Positions 28,478 through 35,229 of a DNA stretch of 43,626 nucleotides are shown here, piece by piece (the first letter of the stretch is position 1; every line of letters begins with the position of its first letter). The DNA is taken from the IMG/VR virus record IMGVR_UViG_3300046313_000159, positions 1-43,626 of that record. One strand, given 5' to 3'. The notes beneath the pieces are model-generated. The model did no database searches, was not told where the DNA came from, and worked only from the letters and a program-made list of their open reading frames with translations. The stretch is from a virus. Position numbers and translations under genes: made by a program.

Positions 28478-28505
28478 AGTATACATGATTTTTGGGAAAA
28501 GTAAA
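28478..28505 (-). promoter_or_regulatory. Sigma70-type promoter before the SNF2-type helicase
   Basis: Minus-strand -10 TATACT (28478-28483) with -35-like TTTACT (28500-28505) at a 16-base spacing. It starts right after a terminator hairpin and about 40 bases before the helicase ATG, so transcription is probably restarted here. Confidence 0.5.
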
Positions 28506-28553
28506 AGAAAACGAGCTGACCACGGAGAGAGGAGGAAGCGGGTCAGCTCGTTT
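28503..28553 (-). terminator. Rho-independent terminator for leftward transcripts
   Basis: A perfect 13-bp inverted repeat (arms 28541-28553 and 28509-28521, right arm GGTCAGCTCGTTT on the plus strand) encloses a 19-base loop. Read leftward, the stem is followed by a T-rich run (TTTTCTTTTAC). It lies downstream of the two HNH endonuclease genes and just upstream of a new promoter. Confidence 0.8.
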
Positions 28554-28662
28554 AACCCGTGACGTGGGTTACTCGATCAATACGTACACCTTGATTTGCT
28601 TGAAAGGGCGGCGTACTATTAATTGACATGGTTATTATGCACTCATGCCTTGCATGACACAA

Positions 28663-28938
28663 TCATTTTTTCTTTGGTGTGTTCTTCTTAACGCTGTTGT
28701 CAGAGTTACGGCTGAAGCTGCTGTTCTGACTTTTTGTTCTAACACGTGTGTTAGCTTTTGTATTACTACCGCCTTTAGATAGCGGGATGATATGGTCAAT
28801 CTCTTTACCATCACCCTTCTGTACACGCCCATCACGAATGGCTTCACGTCTTGCTTTGTTACGTGCAACGCGCTTAGCGATTTGATCAGGCTGCTTCTTG
28901 TATTCGTTTTCTTTAACGTAATCTCTAGGTTTTGTCAT
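28663..28938 (-). CDS. HNH endonuclease
   Basis: A 91-residue basic protein. The HNH core is GKEIDHIIPLSKGG (44-57, with D48 and H49 as metal/catalytic residues), followed by N59 and N63. Its form with PLSKGG is typical of small phage HNH nucleases, either free-standing homing enzymes or helpers of terminase. No zinc-binding CxxC pairs are present. It overlaps the preceding HNH gene by 14 bases, and the terminase genes are not nearby in this window. Residues 65-91 are rich in Lys, Ser and Asn. Confidence 0.82.
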   Translation of the reverse strand: MTKPRDYVKENEYKKQPDQIAKRVARNKARREAIRDGRVQKGDGKEIDHIIPLSKGGSNTKANTRVRTKSQNSSFSRNSDNSVKKNTPKKK

Positions 28939-29434
28939 GTTCTATCTCGTTTAACCACAACGCCACCTGCATAAGTTCAGCCGCAGAGTAAGCGTTTTTA
29001 ATTGAATTGGCTTTTACGGATATTATAGCAATATTTTCAATAACGTAACCCTTTTTTGGGTCTATTCTATCTATTGATGGGCTAGTATCTACCCCTCCTG
29101 AAGCGTTACCTGTAAAACTAAAAGGAGTTCCAAACACAGGACACGCATCAGGTACTAAGGGGGTCAAGTCTTTACTAGTTAAATTAAAAGGGATGCCTTT
29201 ATCTCGGGCTCGTCTTTTGGCACGATGTACTGCCCAATGAACCCATAAACCTTTAGGATTTTCTTGCTTCCATTTATTAGCCGCTGCTTGACGTTTTTCA
29301 ACACCGTTAGGGTCTTTCTTGTACCTATCATGCACACATACTTTGCATTCGTTGTGATAACCGTCCTTACGCGCTGAACACTTATTGTATTCAGTCAGCG
29401 GTTTCTCAGTTTTGCAACGGTAACAACGTTTCAT
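28925..29434 (-). CDS. HNH endonuclease with N-terminal zinc finger
   Basis: A 169-residue protein of a different HNH lineage from its neighbour. The N-terminal zinc finger has C4, C7, C30 and C33 (CYRC, ECKVC). The nuclease segment contains SPSIDRIDPKKGYVIENI (118-135), where D122 and D125 stand near the usual H-N-H region and N134 and N143 follow. This SxDRIDxxKGYxxxN form is common in free-standing homing-type endonucleases of phages. Its start overlaps the stop of the Cas4-like gene by one base (TAATG), so it is embedded in the operon. Mobility is inferred from family. Confidence 0.82.
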   Translation of the reverse strand: MKRCYRCKTEKPLTEYNKCSARKDGYHNECKVCVHDRYKKDPNGVEKRQAAANKWKQENPKGLWVHWAVHRAKRRARDKGIPFNLTSKDLTPLVPDACPVFGTPFSFTGNASGGVDTSPSIDRIDPKKGYVIENIAIISVKANSIKNAYSAAELMQVALWLNEIEHDKT

Positions 29435-30108
29435 TACTTACCCCAGTGCTGACAACTTTGTACGGGGCAGAAGCGTTTACATGCAAAGTTAGGTGCGGCA
29501 TTAAACACATTCGTCTCATACGCTACATCCATACGTTTAATTAATGTGTCCCACTCACCAATCATGTCATCGAAGTTGTCCATCTTATAATCTTCTTTGA
29601 GGATTTCTTTGCTGACTAAGAACACTAATCCTGACTTGATTACTTCAACTTCAGGAAAATGCTTAAACACGGCTGCGCCGAGCAAGGACAATTGTCGTGT
29701 GTCAGCATACTGGCTTGACTTACCCGTCTTGTAGTCAATAACAGTAGCGGTCTTTGTGTCAGGGTTCACGATGAGCAAGTCAATAGCACCGCGCCACCAA
29801 ACATCGTCAGCAAAGAAACCAGTAGGTTGTAGATCACGTGTTAATCCAACCTTATGTTCACAATATTTCTTGCCTGGGATTTGTTTCAAGCGGTCAAGCG
29901 ATGATTGAAACTGACTAAACTTCTCAGGTAATGGGACGTTGTCACGCACGTACAACTCCGCAGCTTTGTGAACTTCGTTACCATACAGAAAGTGTTCTGT
30001 GTTTGGGTCTTGTTTAATATCTTTAGCTACATAAAGATGGTAGTACTGTTTAGGGCACTTTTCAAAAGTTGTAGCAGCCGAGTACGACCATGTCTTTAAT
30101 CCAGCCAT
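29434..30108 (-). CDS. Cas4-like / RecB-family PD-(D/E)XK nuclease
   Basis: A 224-residue nuclease. Motifs in order: C18 (FEKCPKQYY), H47 in GNEVHKAAELY, D110 in WRGAIDLLI, D125-x-K127 in VIDYKTGK, Q139 in TRQLSLLG, and a C-terminal Cys set C210, C214 and C219 (CKRFCPVQSC). One N-terminal plus three C-terminal Cys fits the iron-sulfur cluster of Cas4 and AddB. Phage homologues are 5'-3' exonucleases thought to serve recombination or replication. No cas1/cas2 or CRISPR array is near, so a CRISPR role is not indicated. Genes on both sides overlap it by one base. Confidence 0.88.
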   Translation of the reverse strand: MAGLKTWSYSAATTFEKCPKQYYHLYVAKDIKQDPNTEHFLYGNEVHKAAELYVRDNVPLPEKFSQFQSSLDRLKQIPGKKYCEHKVGLTRDLQPTGFFADDVWWRGAIDLLIVNPDTKTATVIDYKTGKSSQYADTRQLSLLGAAVFKHFPEVEVIKSGLVFLVSKEILKEDYKMDNFDDMIGEWDTLIKRMDVAYETNVFNAAPNFACKRFCPVQSCQHWGK

Positions 30109-30344
30109 TATTTTACTTCCTCGTATCCGATGTTTCCGTTTTGTCCGATGATGTCCATTCGACGTTCTGCTTCTTCATCCCCGAAGGCCAACTCCAACTG
30201 GACAGGTTCCACAGGTTTATCGGTGGTAGGTGTAACCTCGGCCACTTTATCTTTGCGGAAGATGTTGTCGAAGTTGTCTCCGTATTTTTTGGTGACTGTT
30301 CGGGTTGCAATTTTATCCCCTGTAATGTCGTTGTAACTTGCCAT
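30108..30344 (-). CDS. Small conserved phage protein
   Basis: A 78-residue acidic protein; AGGAG precedes the ATG. It begins MASYNDITGDKIATRTVTKK and contains YGDNFDNIFRK, a beginning I recognise from many phage genomes where it accompanies recombination nucleases, always without known function. No domain or membrane segment is visible. Translation is coupled to the Cas4-like nuclease by a shared base (TAATG), suggesting joint use. Confidence 0.7.
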   Translation of the reverse strand: MASYNDITGDKIATRTVTKKYGDNFDNIFRKDKVAEVTPTTDKPVEPVQLELAFGDEEAERRMDIIGQNGNIGYEEVK

Positions 30345-30429
30345 GATTACTCCTATAGTGTTGCCATAAAAAAGCTACCATCATACCTAAGGCGAAGGAC
30401 TGCCAGTAGCATTGAACATACTCAATCAT
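30313..30429 (-). CDS. Candidate 38-residue membrane micro-protein
   Basis: A short frame starts at an ATG that overlaps the upstream stop (30422-30424) and runs 38 codons, ending 32 bases inside the next gene. The product, beginning MIEYVQCYWQSFALGMMVAF, has one likely membrane segment and a basic, His/Arg-rich tail. No ribosome site is seen, so translation would need coupling. It fills the 77-base spacer that would otherwise be empty. Moderate to low certainty. Confidence 0.42.
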   Translation of the reverse strand: MIEYVQCYWQSFALGMMVAFLWQHYRSNHGKLQRHYRG

Positions 30430-30661
30430 CAAAATTAACATCGCGAGCTTCATTTCTTTTTCGTAGACTGTAGTACTCATCTACTAAATATTCGTAGGTC
30501 TTCCACGCTTTTTCAAACCGCAGTTCATATACTTCTGCAATACCCTTCACGGTTTCTGTGTGGTCTGACCCATCATTAACAACTTCTGCTAACAACTTTA
30601 GGTCTTGTGTTATTTCCCAGCAACGTAACACTTCTTGCTCTAAGTCTTGAATGGTGCTCAT
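30422..30661 (-). CDS. Small helical phage protein
   Basis: A 79-residue acidic, fully helical protein (LEQEVLRCWEITQDLKLLAEVV, then YELRFEKAWKTYEYLV as key segments). The pattern 'IEQE-x-C-W ... YELRFEKAW' recurs in phages as a protein of unknown role. It overlaps the upstream gene by ATGA and is part of a tight run of small genes. No catalytic residues are visible. Confidence 0.7.
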   Translation of the reverse strand: MSTIQDLEQEVLRCWEITQDLKLLAEVVNDGSDHTETVKGIAEVYELRFEKAWKTYEYLVDEYYSLRKRNEARDVNFDD

Positions 30662-30894
30662 AATGTACCTCCAAAGTCTTCTTCGTTCAGTACAGGTTTA
30701 GCATGGGCAGCTTGCATCATACTCATGCACTTAAACAAACCTTCATATGTATCAGCGCCACAGACAGCATCGCTGTAGCCCACAGGCTTATCAAAAGTAT
30801 CATAAAACACTTCTTTGATTACATAGTATTCTCCTGACTCACTGTATGATTCGGGCTCGTCTTTAAATTTTACTACTCTATAATTCCACGTCAT
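30658..30894 (-). CDS. Small conserved phage protein (WNYRVV type)
   Basis: A 78-residue protein starting MTWNYRVVKFKDEP, then YYVIKEVFYDTFDKPVGYSD and ending near KPVLNEEDF. It is a compact alpha/beta protein type seen in many phage early regions, without known function. Both ends overlap neighbours by ATGA, so expression is coupled to the helical protein downstream and the HTH protein upstream. Confidence 0.7.
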   Translation of the reverse strand: MTWNYRVVKFKDEPESYSESGEYYVIKEVFYDTFDKPVGYSDAVCGADTYEGLFKCMSMMQAAHAKPVLNEEDFGGTL

Positions 30895-31088
30895 AACACC
30901 CTCCTATAAACCTGTCTATATTTAATCATAGTAACAGTTGTACCACTTATACCAAAATCAATAGCTATTATCTTAGGTTGCACCCCATCGGCTAATTGCT
31001 TACGTATCTCTCTAACCTGATCATGCGTAAGTTTAGCATTATGATGGGGCACCCTGTCTTTAATCGTCGGTATGTCGTGCCAGTTCAT
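30891..31088 (-). CDS. Small HTH DNA-binding protein
   Basis: A 65-residue basic protein from the ATG at 31088; a TTG at 31103 would give five more residues but is less likely. The domain from residue 17 (NAKLTHDQVREIRKQLADG, then IAIDFGISGTTVTMIKYRQVY) matches the small helix-turn-helix repeats found beside or within homing endonucleases and in phage regulators: N-terminal helix with AKLT, then a second HTH recognition helix. It may bind DNA as a regulator. The 5' end overlaps the previous small gene. Confidence 0.68.
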   Translation of the reverse strand: MNWHDIPTIKDRVPHHNAKLTHDQVREIRKQLADGVQPKIIAIDFGISGTTVTMIKYRQVYRRVL

Positions 31089-31230
31089 TGATGTCCACTT
31101 CAATCTCTTTGTCGTTAGGCATGATAACCATAGCAGTCGTAGGAAAGTGGCCTATACTTTTTACTTCAACAACGCACTCACCTGCCGTCCACCACATCCA
31201 TTTATCTAAAAAAATTTTATTCTCTTTCAT
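31060..31230 (-). CDS. 56-residue protein of unknown function
   Basis: A 56-residue frame that fills an otherwise empty spacer: it starts one base after the stop of the coiled-coil gene upstream and ends 29 bases inside the HTH gene. The product reads like a real protein (WMWWTAGECVVEVKSIGHFP, then TAMVIMPNDKEIEVDINEL), with beta-strand character, and ends ARHTDD. I think related small proteins occur in other phages with the SIGHFP segment. No function is known. Hand-read, below usual length cut-offs. Confidence 0.6.
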   Translation of the reverse strand: MKENKIFLDKWMWWTAGECVVEVKSIGHFPTTAMVIMPNDKEIEVDINELARHTDD

Positions 31231-31231
31231 G

Positions 31232-31429
31232 TTAGTTCACCTTGTTACTTGGTTGCCTGAAACCTTTTGGCACTTGCCCTTCGGTTAAGCCCTGCATCAC
31301 AAGCAATAGCTTTTCGATTACCTTCTCGTGGTCATCAAGCCTAACTTGCATACCCATCAGTCCGTGGTGCATTGCTGTTAAAGCCTTGCGGATTTCTTCG
31401 TTACTTAAATCTTTAATTTCTTCACTCAT
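31232..31429 (-). CDS. Small coiled-coil protein
   Basis: A 65-residue protein with an N-terminal acidic helix (SEEIKDLSNEEIRKALTAMH) and a following heptad-like helix (QVRLDDHEKVIEKLLLVMQG), so probably a dimer-forming coiled coil. It overlaps the DUF3310 gene by ATGA. No family is recognised and no catalytic residues are visible. Confidence 0.6.
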   Translation of the reverse strand: MSEEIKDLSNEEIRKALTAMHHGLMGMQVRLDDHEKVIEKLLLVMQGLTEGQVPKGFRQPSNKVN

Positions 31430-31764
31430 TTGCTCTCTCCATATTTAGTTTGTAATAGCAACTCACAATAGTGAATTGCTTTCTTAATATCCTCAGCACC
31501 GTTCTTAGCATGATGCCTACAGATATACTTCACCACGTTGCCTTCCAAGAACCCAAGATTGTTAGCTGTAATAAACTCAACAGGCTGTATCTTCATGTCC
31601 TTGTAATGGTTGCCACCTTCTTGTTTGGTTAGTGCATTAGTCATTTGAAATTCAGGGTATGCTTCCTGTACTTCCTCGACCCATTCTTTATCTGCTCCGC
31701 TACCCATAGTTACCTTCTCCCCATTAATCCACTTCTCGTAAACTACACTATTTGGCTTCGCCAT
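31426..31764 (-). CDS. DUF3310 protein
   Basis: A 112-residue protein from the ATG at 31764 (GGAGA 5 bases upstream); the longer frame from 31809 is less likely because it would run far into the polymerase gene. The C-terminal domain (about 52-107) is the DUF3310 signature: GNHYKDMKIQPVEFI, GFLEGNVVKYICRHH, and EDIKKAIHYCELLL. This domain is widespread in phages, and some members were linked to nucleotide metabolism, but the biochemical role is not settled. It overlaps the polymerase stop by 17 bases. Confidence 0.85.
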   Translation of the reverse strand: MAKPNSVVYEKWINGEKVTMGSGADKEWVEEVQEAYPEFQMTNALTKQEGGNHYKDMKIQPVEFITANNLGFLEGNVVKYICRHHAKNGAEDIKKAIHYCELLLQTKYGESK

Positions 31765-33574
31765 AGTTATCTCCAACACCAACCTCACAACCCAATGGTA
31801 AGTCAGCACACCATGCAGGTGCTGTTGTCATACAATGTCTAATATATTTGACACACTCGTCAACGTCATCCTCAGGGCACAGCATCACCAACTCATCGTG
31901 AATAGTCATTACAACATCGTACTTCTTCGCTACTGCAATAAGCTGTTCTGCGATAATATCACGAGCTAAACTTTGAATGCAACGCTGAAAGGTTTTAGAC
32001 GGATGAATATATTCAGGTATGATTGATCGACCCAACAACTTGTCGTACACCCATGACTCCCTACCATCTTCTGTACGTATCTTGCGTAGGTTTGGTAGCC
32101 CAAGCGACATACCGTTAGGCTTCATCATACAATCCAAACCGCTAGTGATGATGTCACCATTACCCATCGCATAGTTGCTGCAATTCCGAACTGACTCTAG
32201 CATCGTGCCTGCATCAGTCCACGCTTGTACTAACTCAGGGTTGCTATCTCGGTACGCATATACAATCTTTTTAACTTCATCTAGCCCTTTGTCTACACCA
32301 CCTTGTTTCAAGATGCTATGCATCTTAGCGGCGCCAACACCGTAAATCCCTGATAAGTTAACTACCTTAAAGATAAACCGTAAGTCTTTATCAACTTCGT
32401 CATAAGGTGTATTAGTAATCTCTGCGGCTGATTGTTTGTACAAGTCAATGCCATCTCTAATCTGTTGTATCTTTGCCTTTGAGTTAGCGAACCAATAGGC
32501 TAGGCGCAACTCAATGTTACTTAAGTCAGCGGCTACTAACTTCATACCCTTAGGCGCACAGATAGCTTTACGTAAGGGTGAAGTACGAGGTAGGTTCTGC
32601 AGGTTTATCCCATCAACACCCGACCAACGGTGAGACACAGTAGCACCAGCATACTTAAGAGGAACAGGCAGTAAGCCCCGATTAGCAATAGAAATAAACT
32701 GACTCGTGCGCGTTTCCTCCAACGTTGACTTATTACCCAACCTCGCGGCAGTAAGCACCTGAATGACGGGGTTCTCGTGCTCAAGTAGTGCCTTAAACTC
32801 TTCATCAGTCTTAGCAAACGCATATGTTTCCTTCCCTGTTGTGTGGCTAACCTTCATTGGTGGCTCAACGCCATGTTGTTTAAGTAACTCCGCAAACTTA
32901 GGGTTACTCATGAGGTCATCTTTATCAACTGCGGCTGACGATAATAGATCAGCTTTCTTTGTTTGTACGTCATGCAGATGGCGAAGTAACAGCCCCTTAC
33001 TCAGCACAAGTTTAGGTTCTGAAAACATCTTGATAGTTAAATCAATCAGACGCATCTCTTGTGGAGTGATGCGGTCTTTCATCTTGTAGAACAAGTCGTA
33101 GGTTAGGTCAACGTCGTTGATACAATACTTGCCATACTGATGTAGGTCTTGTGGTGTGAAGTCTAGGCGGTGTTTACCAAGCGCATCTAGCACCTCTGTA
33201 CCCTTAACACCAATGCCGTAGAAGTCTGATAGGTTAGCAAGTGACACAGACTGTGTAAGCCCATGTAGCACCTGCCCCATACTCATCGTATCAAATAGTC
33301 CACGAGGATGTATATCAAAAATCCAGCTAAGGATAGCAGCATCAAAGCGCATGTTATGGCCAAGTGCAAAAGAGTTTGCCCAGTCATAATTATTGAGGAA
33401 CGCCTTGGTATCTTCGAAGTTGCCTGAGAACCATTGCGTATCCCCTTCACCTTCTTTAACTGCGACGCCGATAGTTTCGAACTGTTCATCCCGAATGTAC
33501 TCTTCCGTGGTGAATTTCTTAAGTCCGTAGTCTTTCGCATAGTATGTCTCAAAATCGATTGTAATTAGATTCAT
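31748..33574 (-). CDS. DNA polymerase I-like, family A, with 3'-5' exonuclease
   Basis: A 608-residue polymerase. I choose the ATG at 33574: AGAGG lies 7 bases upstream and it forms an ATGA overlap with the preceding stop, while the ATG at 33580 abuts the ribosome site. Exonuclease motifs: D7 and E9 (TIDFETYY), D78 (GHNMRFD), and Y150-x3-D154 (YCINDVD). Polymerase motifs: A DLSNIELR (D350), B R399, K403 and Y411 (RFIFKVVNLSGIYG), and C HDE (559-561, TIHDELV). All catalytic residues are present, so it is likely the replicative enzyme, working with the primase-helicase. Confidence 0.93.
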   Translation of the reverse strand: MNLITIDFETYYAKDYGLKKFTTEEYIRDEQFETIGVAVKEGEGDTQWFSGNFEDTKAFLNNYDWANSFALGHNMRFDAAILSWIFDIHPRGLFDTMSMGQVLHGLTQSVSLANLSDFYGIGVKGTEVLDALGKHRLDFTPQDLHQYGKYCINDVDLTYDLFYKMKDRITPQEMRLIDLTIKMFSEPKLVLSKGLLLRHLHDVQTKKADLLSSAAVDKDDLMSNPKFAELLKQHGVEPPMKVSHTTGKETYAFAKTDEEFKALLEHENPVIQVLTAARLGNKSTLEETRTSQFISIANRGLLPVPLKYAGATVSHRWSGVDGINLQNLPRTSPLRKAICAPKGMKLVAADLSNIELRLAYWFANSKAKIQQIRDGIDLYKQSAAEITNTPYDEVDKDLRFIFKVVNLSGIYGVGAAKMHSILKQGGVDKGLDEVKKIVYAYRDSNPELVQAWTDAGTMLESVRNCSNYAMGNGDIITSGLDCMMKPNGMSLGLPNLRKIRTEDGRESWVYDKLLGRSIIPEYIHPSKTFQRCIQSLARDIIAEQLIAVAKKYDVVMTIHDELVMLCPEDDVDECVKYIRHCMTTAPAWCADLPLGCEVGVGDNYGEAK

Positions 33575-33843
33575 TCCCATACCTCTTTCATTATGCTTTC
33601 TAAAGCTTGTTTAGCAGACGTAGTATGCCCACCTGAATGACGCAGGTAGGTGATCAACGCTGAACTTACGGGGGTATCGAGAACAGTATATTGTTTTTTA
33701 ACGAACTCAGACTCCGTTAACTTCGTGACGGTTAACTTGCCTGACTTCATCGGGATTAGGTAGATAAACTTCCTACCTTGTTTATAGACTATAGCAGTCT
33801 TTGAGTTATGGTCTTTGACCACACTCGGTATTTGTAGCTCCAC
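33571..33843 (-). CDS. Small protein before the polymerase
   Basis: A 90-residue basic protein with AGGAGAG upstream. The N-terminal half forms strands (KTAIVYKQGRKFIYLIPMKS) and the C-terminal half helices ending ALESIMKEVWE. Similar short proteins with 'K-T-x-x-V-Y' and 'L-T-E-x-E-F' appear in phage early regions without known function. The stop overlaps the polymerase start by ATGA, so the two are probably coupled. Confidence 0.65.
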   Translation of the reverse strand: MELQIPSVVKDHNSKTAIVYKQGRKFIYLIPMKSGKLTVTKLTESEFVKKQYTVLDTPVSSALITYLRHSGGHTTSAKQALESIMKEVWE

Positions 33844-33861
33844 TTCTCTCTCCTGTTTATG

Positions 33862-34050
33862 CTACTTCGAGCGGTATTCGTAATCGTCACGACATTCAGC
33901 GTTGCACCAACGCCAGTCTTTACGTATTGCTTCACCACAATTTAAGCAGAAGCCCGTGCCTTTGATAGGCGCTTCTTCTTGTCTATACTTACGTCTAAAC
34001 GCTTCTTCCTTCTCTAAGCGTTCTTGGGTTAAATCTGCATCATCCGACAT
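33862..34050 (-). CDS. Zinc-ribbon small protein (DksA/TraR-like finger)
   Basis: A 62-residue protein with a charged helix (ERLEKEEAFRRKYRQEE) followed by a zinc finger C35, C38, C49 and C53 (GFCLNCGEAI, RWCNAECRDDYE). The arrangement C-x2-C ... C-x3-C after a coiled coil resembles the finger of DksA/TraR-type phage proteins, which bind RNA polymerase, but it is far shorter than DksA. Function is therefore open. Its 5' end overlaps the short membrane-type gene by 11 bases. Confidence 0.68.
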   Translation of the reverse strand: MSDDADLTQERLEKEEAFRRKYRQEEAPIKGTGFCLNCGEAIRKDWRWCNAECRDDYEYRSK

Positions 34051-34189
34051 GTTTTAACTTCTGTATGTTTAATCTAACTATTAGTAAATCCACTACAAGT
34101 GAGTAGTGGAACGGTGCTTTAGGCTCCATGAAGCGAACCTCTATCCCCAACATAACGCCTGAGATAAATGATAGCTGTATTATAGTCAC
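34040..34189 (-). CDS. 49-residue hydrophobic protein
   Basis: A frame from the GTG at 34189, which overlaps the upstream stop (TAGTG), preceded by GAGGAG 10 bases before. The product has two hydrophobic stretches, IIQLSFISGVMLGIEV and YSLVVDLLIVRL, separated by a charged link. I recall related short proteins with 'SFI-x-G-x-M-x-G' and 'VVDL-x-I-x-RL' from other phages. It occupies an otherwise empty 138-base gap. Role unknown; it could be membrane-associated. A 7-bp hairpin inside is within coding sequence. Confidence 0.55.
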   Translation of the reverse strand: MTIIQLSFISGVMLGIEVRFMEPKAPFHYSLVVDLLIVRLNIQKLKHVG

Positions 34190-34386
34190 TAGAACGGCGC
34201 CTCCTCAAAAGTTTCAAACACCGACTTAGGTGTTGGTATAGCTAGTTTCACTATCGTAGCATTATCTTTGTTGGTTGTAAACCATTTAGCCTCACGAAGC
34301 GACCTAAATCTTTTGATCGGCTCGTCATCTAGGTAAACTTCGTGAGTAAATGGGTGACTACTGTTCTCGCATGACATAGAATTCAT
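34189..34386 (-). CDS. Small phage protein
   Basis: A 65-residue protein; GGAAG lies about 4 bases before the ATG at 34386. Key segment: HEVYLDDEPIKRFRSLREAKWF (about residues 15-36), a pattern seen in other phage early proteins without function. It overlaps the upstream gene by 29 bases. No membrane segment or catalytic motif is visible. Confidence 0.62.
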   Translation of the reverse strand: MNSMSCENSSHPFTHEVYLDDEPIKRFRSLREAKWFTTNKDNATIVKLAIPTPKSVFETFEEAPF

Positions 34387-34600
34387 CTTCCGATACTCGT
34401 ATACCTACGTCCTTAACCACCGTACCTAATGGTGGTATCTTTAGCAAACCTATTTTGTCATCGTTAATTACTGCATCTTTGGGTAGCACAACATTCTCTA
34501 GCGCCCATCCTATAAGAACGCAGTATTGAGCAAGGCATGATACCTCAAAGCCAAAAGGACTAGACGATGGTGGACTACCCCAATTCCCTGCGACGCCCAT
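34358..34600 (-). CDS. Small protein of unknown function
   Basis: An 80-residue protein with GGGGA 6 bases before the ATG. N-terminal part is Gly/Ser/Pro-rich (GNWGSPPSSSPFGFEVSC), then a hydrophobic helix (LAQYCVLIGWALENVVL) and a strand-rich end (IPPLGTVVKDVGIRV). I do not recognise the family. It overlaps the next gene downstream by 29 bases, so at least one start may be shifted. Confidence 0.55.
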   Translation of the reverse strand: MGVAGNWGSPPSSSPFGFEVSCLAQYCVLIGWALENVVLPKDAVINDDKIGLLKIPPLGTVVKDVGIRVSEDEFYVMREQ

Positions 34601-34630
34601 GATTATTCCCCAGGCTGACGCATTAAATCG

Positions 34631-34930
34631 TTATACCATGCCATGAAGCATCTCCTTCAATTCGTCTAAGTTGTTTTCATCCACAACCAGTGCGATACCA
34701 CCGTTCTTCTTGATGGCAATCAGGTTGCGGTCTTGTATCTCAGTAGTCTTGTTGCCATTTGCCTTACACTCTATCCCTAAGAAGTGACTCTTAAAGCACA
34801 CCACAATATCAGGCACACCTGTCCTCATATAGCCACTTGCTACAGGATAGAAGTAGTAGGCATCCAACTCTTTGAGCATCTTAACTACTTGGGCTTTCAC
34901 CCACTTCTCACTTACTTTCTTAGCTACCAT
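34631..34930 (-). CDS. VRR-NUC domain nuclease
   Basis: A 99-residue PD-(D/E)XK nuclease of the VRR-NUC class. Catalytic residues: D41 in TGVPDIVV, E54-x-K56 in LGIECKANG, and Q66 further on. Stand-alone VRR-NUC proteins of phages cut branched DNA and can stand in for a Holliday-junction resolvase, which would suit resolution of replication intermediates before packaging. The N-terminal region is a short basic helix (EKWVKAQVVKMLKELDAYYF). It overlaps the gene upstream by 7 bases. Confidence 0.87.
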   Translation of the reverse strand: MVAKKVSEKWVKAQVVKMLKELDAYYFYPVASGYMRTGVPDIVVCFKSHFLGIECKANGNKTTEIQDRNLIAIKKNGGIALVVDENNLDELKEMLHGMV

Positions 34931-35229
34931 GTCGGTGGCTCCTTCCCTAACAACTTAGCTTTTTGTTGCTCTATGTCATCACGTTTTATCATGTGCATAA
35001 GCATTGCATAAGTTTCTTTAAGATTTATACCTAACTTTCCCGAGTGACCATTCATCAAGGATAAATACATTTCGTCGTCATCACCCTCCGTCAGTAAGAA
35101 GAACTCGTTGTCTTTGATACCGACGCCTTCAATGTACTTGCCGTTGTCGGTTAGTTTCAGAATGGCAACCTTCTGCTGTTGCCGCTTCGTCAACTTCGTT
35201 TCTTCGTCATCTATGCGGATAACTTTCAT
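34924..35229 (-). CDS. Small protein of unknown function
   Basis: A 101-residue protein: a basic, acidic-mixed N-terminus (RIDDEETKLTKRQQQKVAIL), strands around YIEGVGIKDNEFFLLTEGD, then a helical end (ETYAMLMHMIKRDDIEQQ) with a short Pro/Trp tail. No family is recognised. The start shares a base with the stop of the upstream gene (TAATG), and the stop overlaps the VRR-NUC gene by 7 bases. Confidence 0.65.
   Translation of the reverse strand: MKVIRIDDEETKLTKRQQQKVAILKLTDNGKYIEGVGIKDNEFFLLTEGDDDEMYLSLMNGHSGKLGINLKETYAMLMHMIKRDDIEQQKAKLLGKEPPTW

Noticed and set aside
28552-28629. 25-codon frame (starts MSINSTPPFQ) on the minus strand
   Set aside because: No ribosome site, and its stop lies inside the terminator stem; too weak to annotate.
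29434-30108. CRISPR adaptation gene cas4
   Set aside because: No cas1, cas2 or repeat array nearby; phage Cas4-like nucleases without CRISPR are common.
30090-30473. 127-codon plus-strand frame opposite the early genes
   Set aside because: It is antisense to several tightly coupled minus-strand genes, has no ribosome site and no protein-like pattern.
34090-34109. Perfect 7-bp hairpin CCACTAC / GTAGTGG
   Set aside because: It has no T-rich tail and lies within the likely 49-codon gene at 34040-34189, so a terminator is unlikely.
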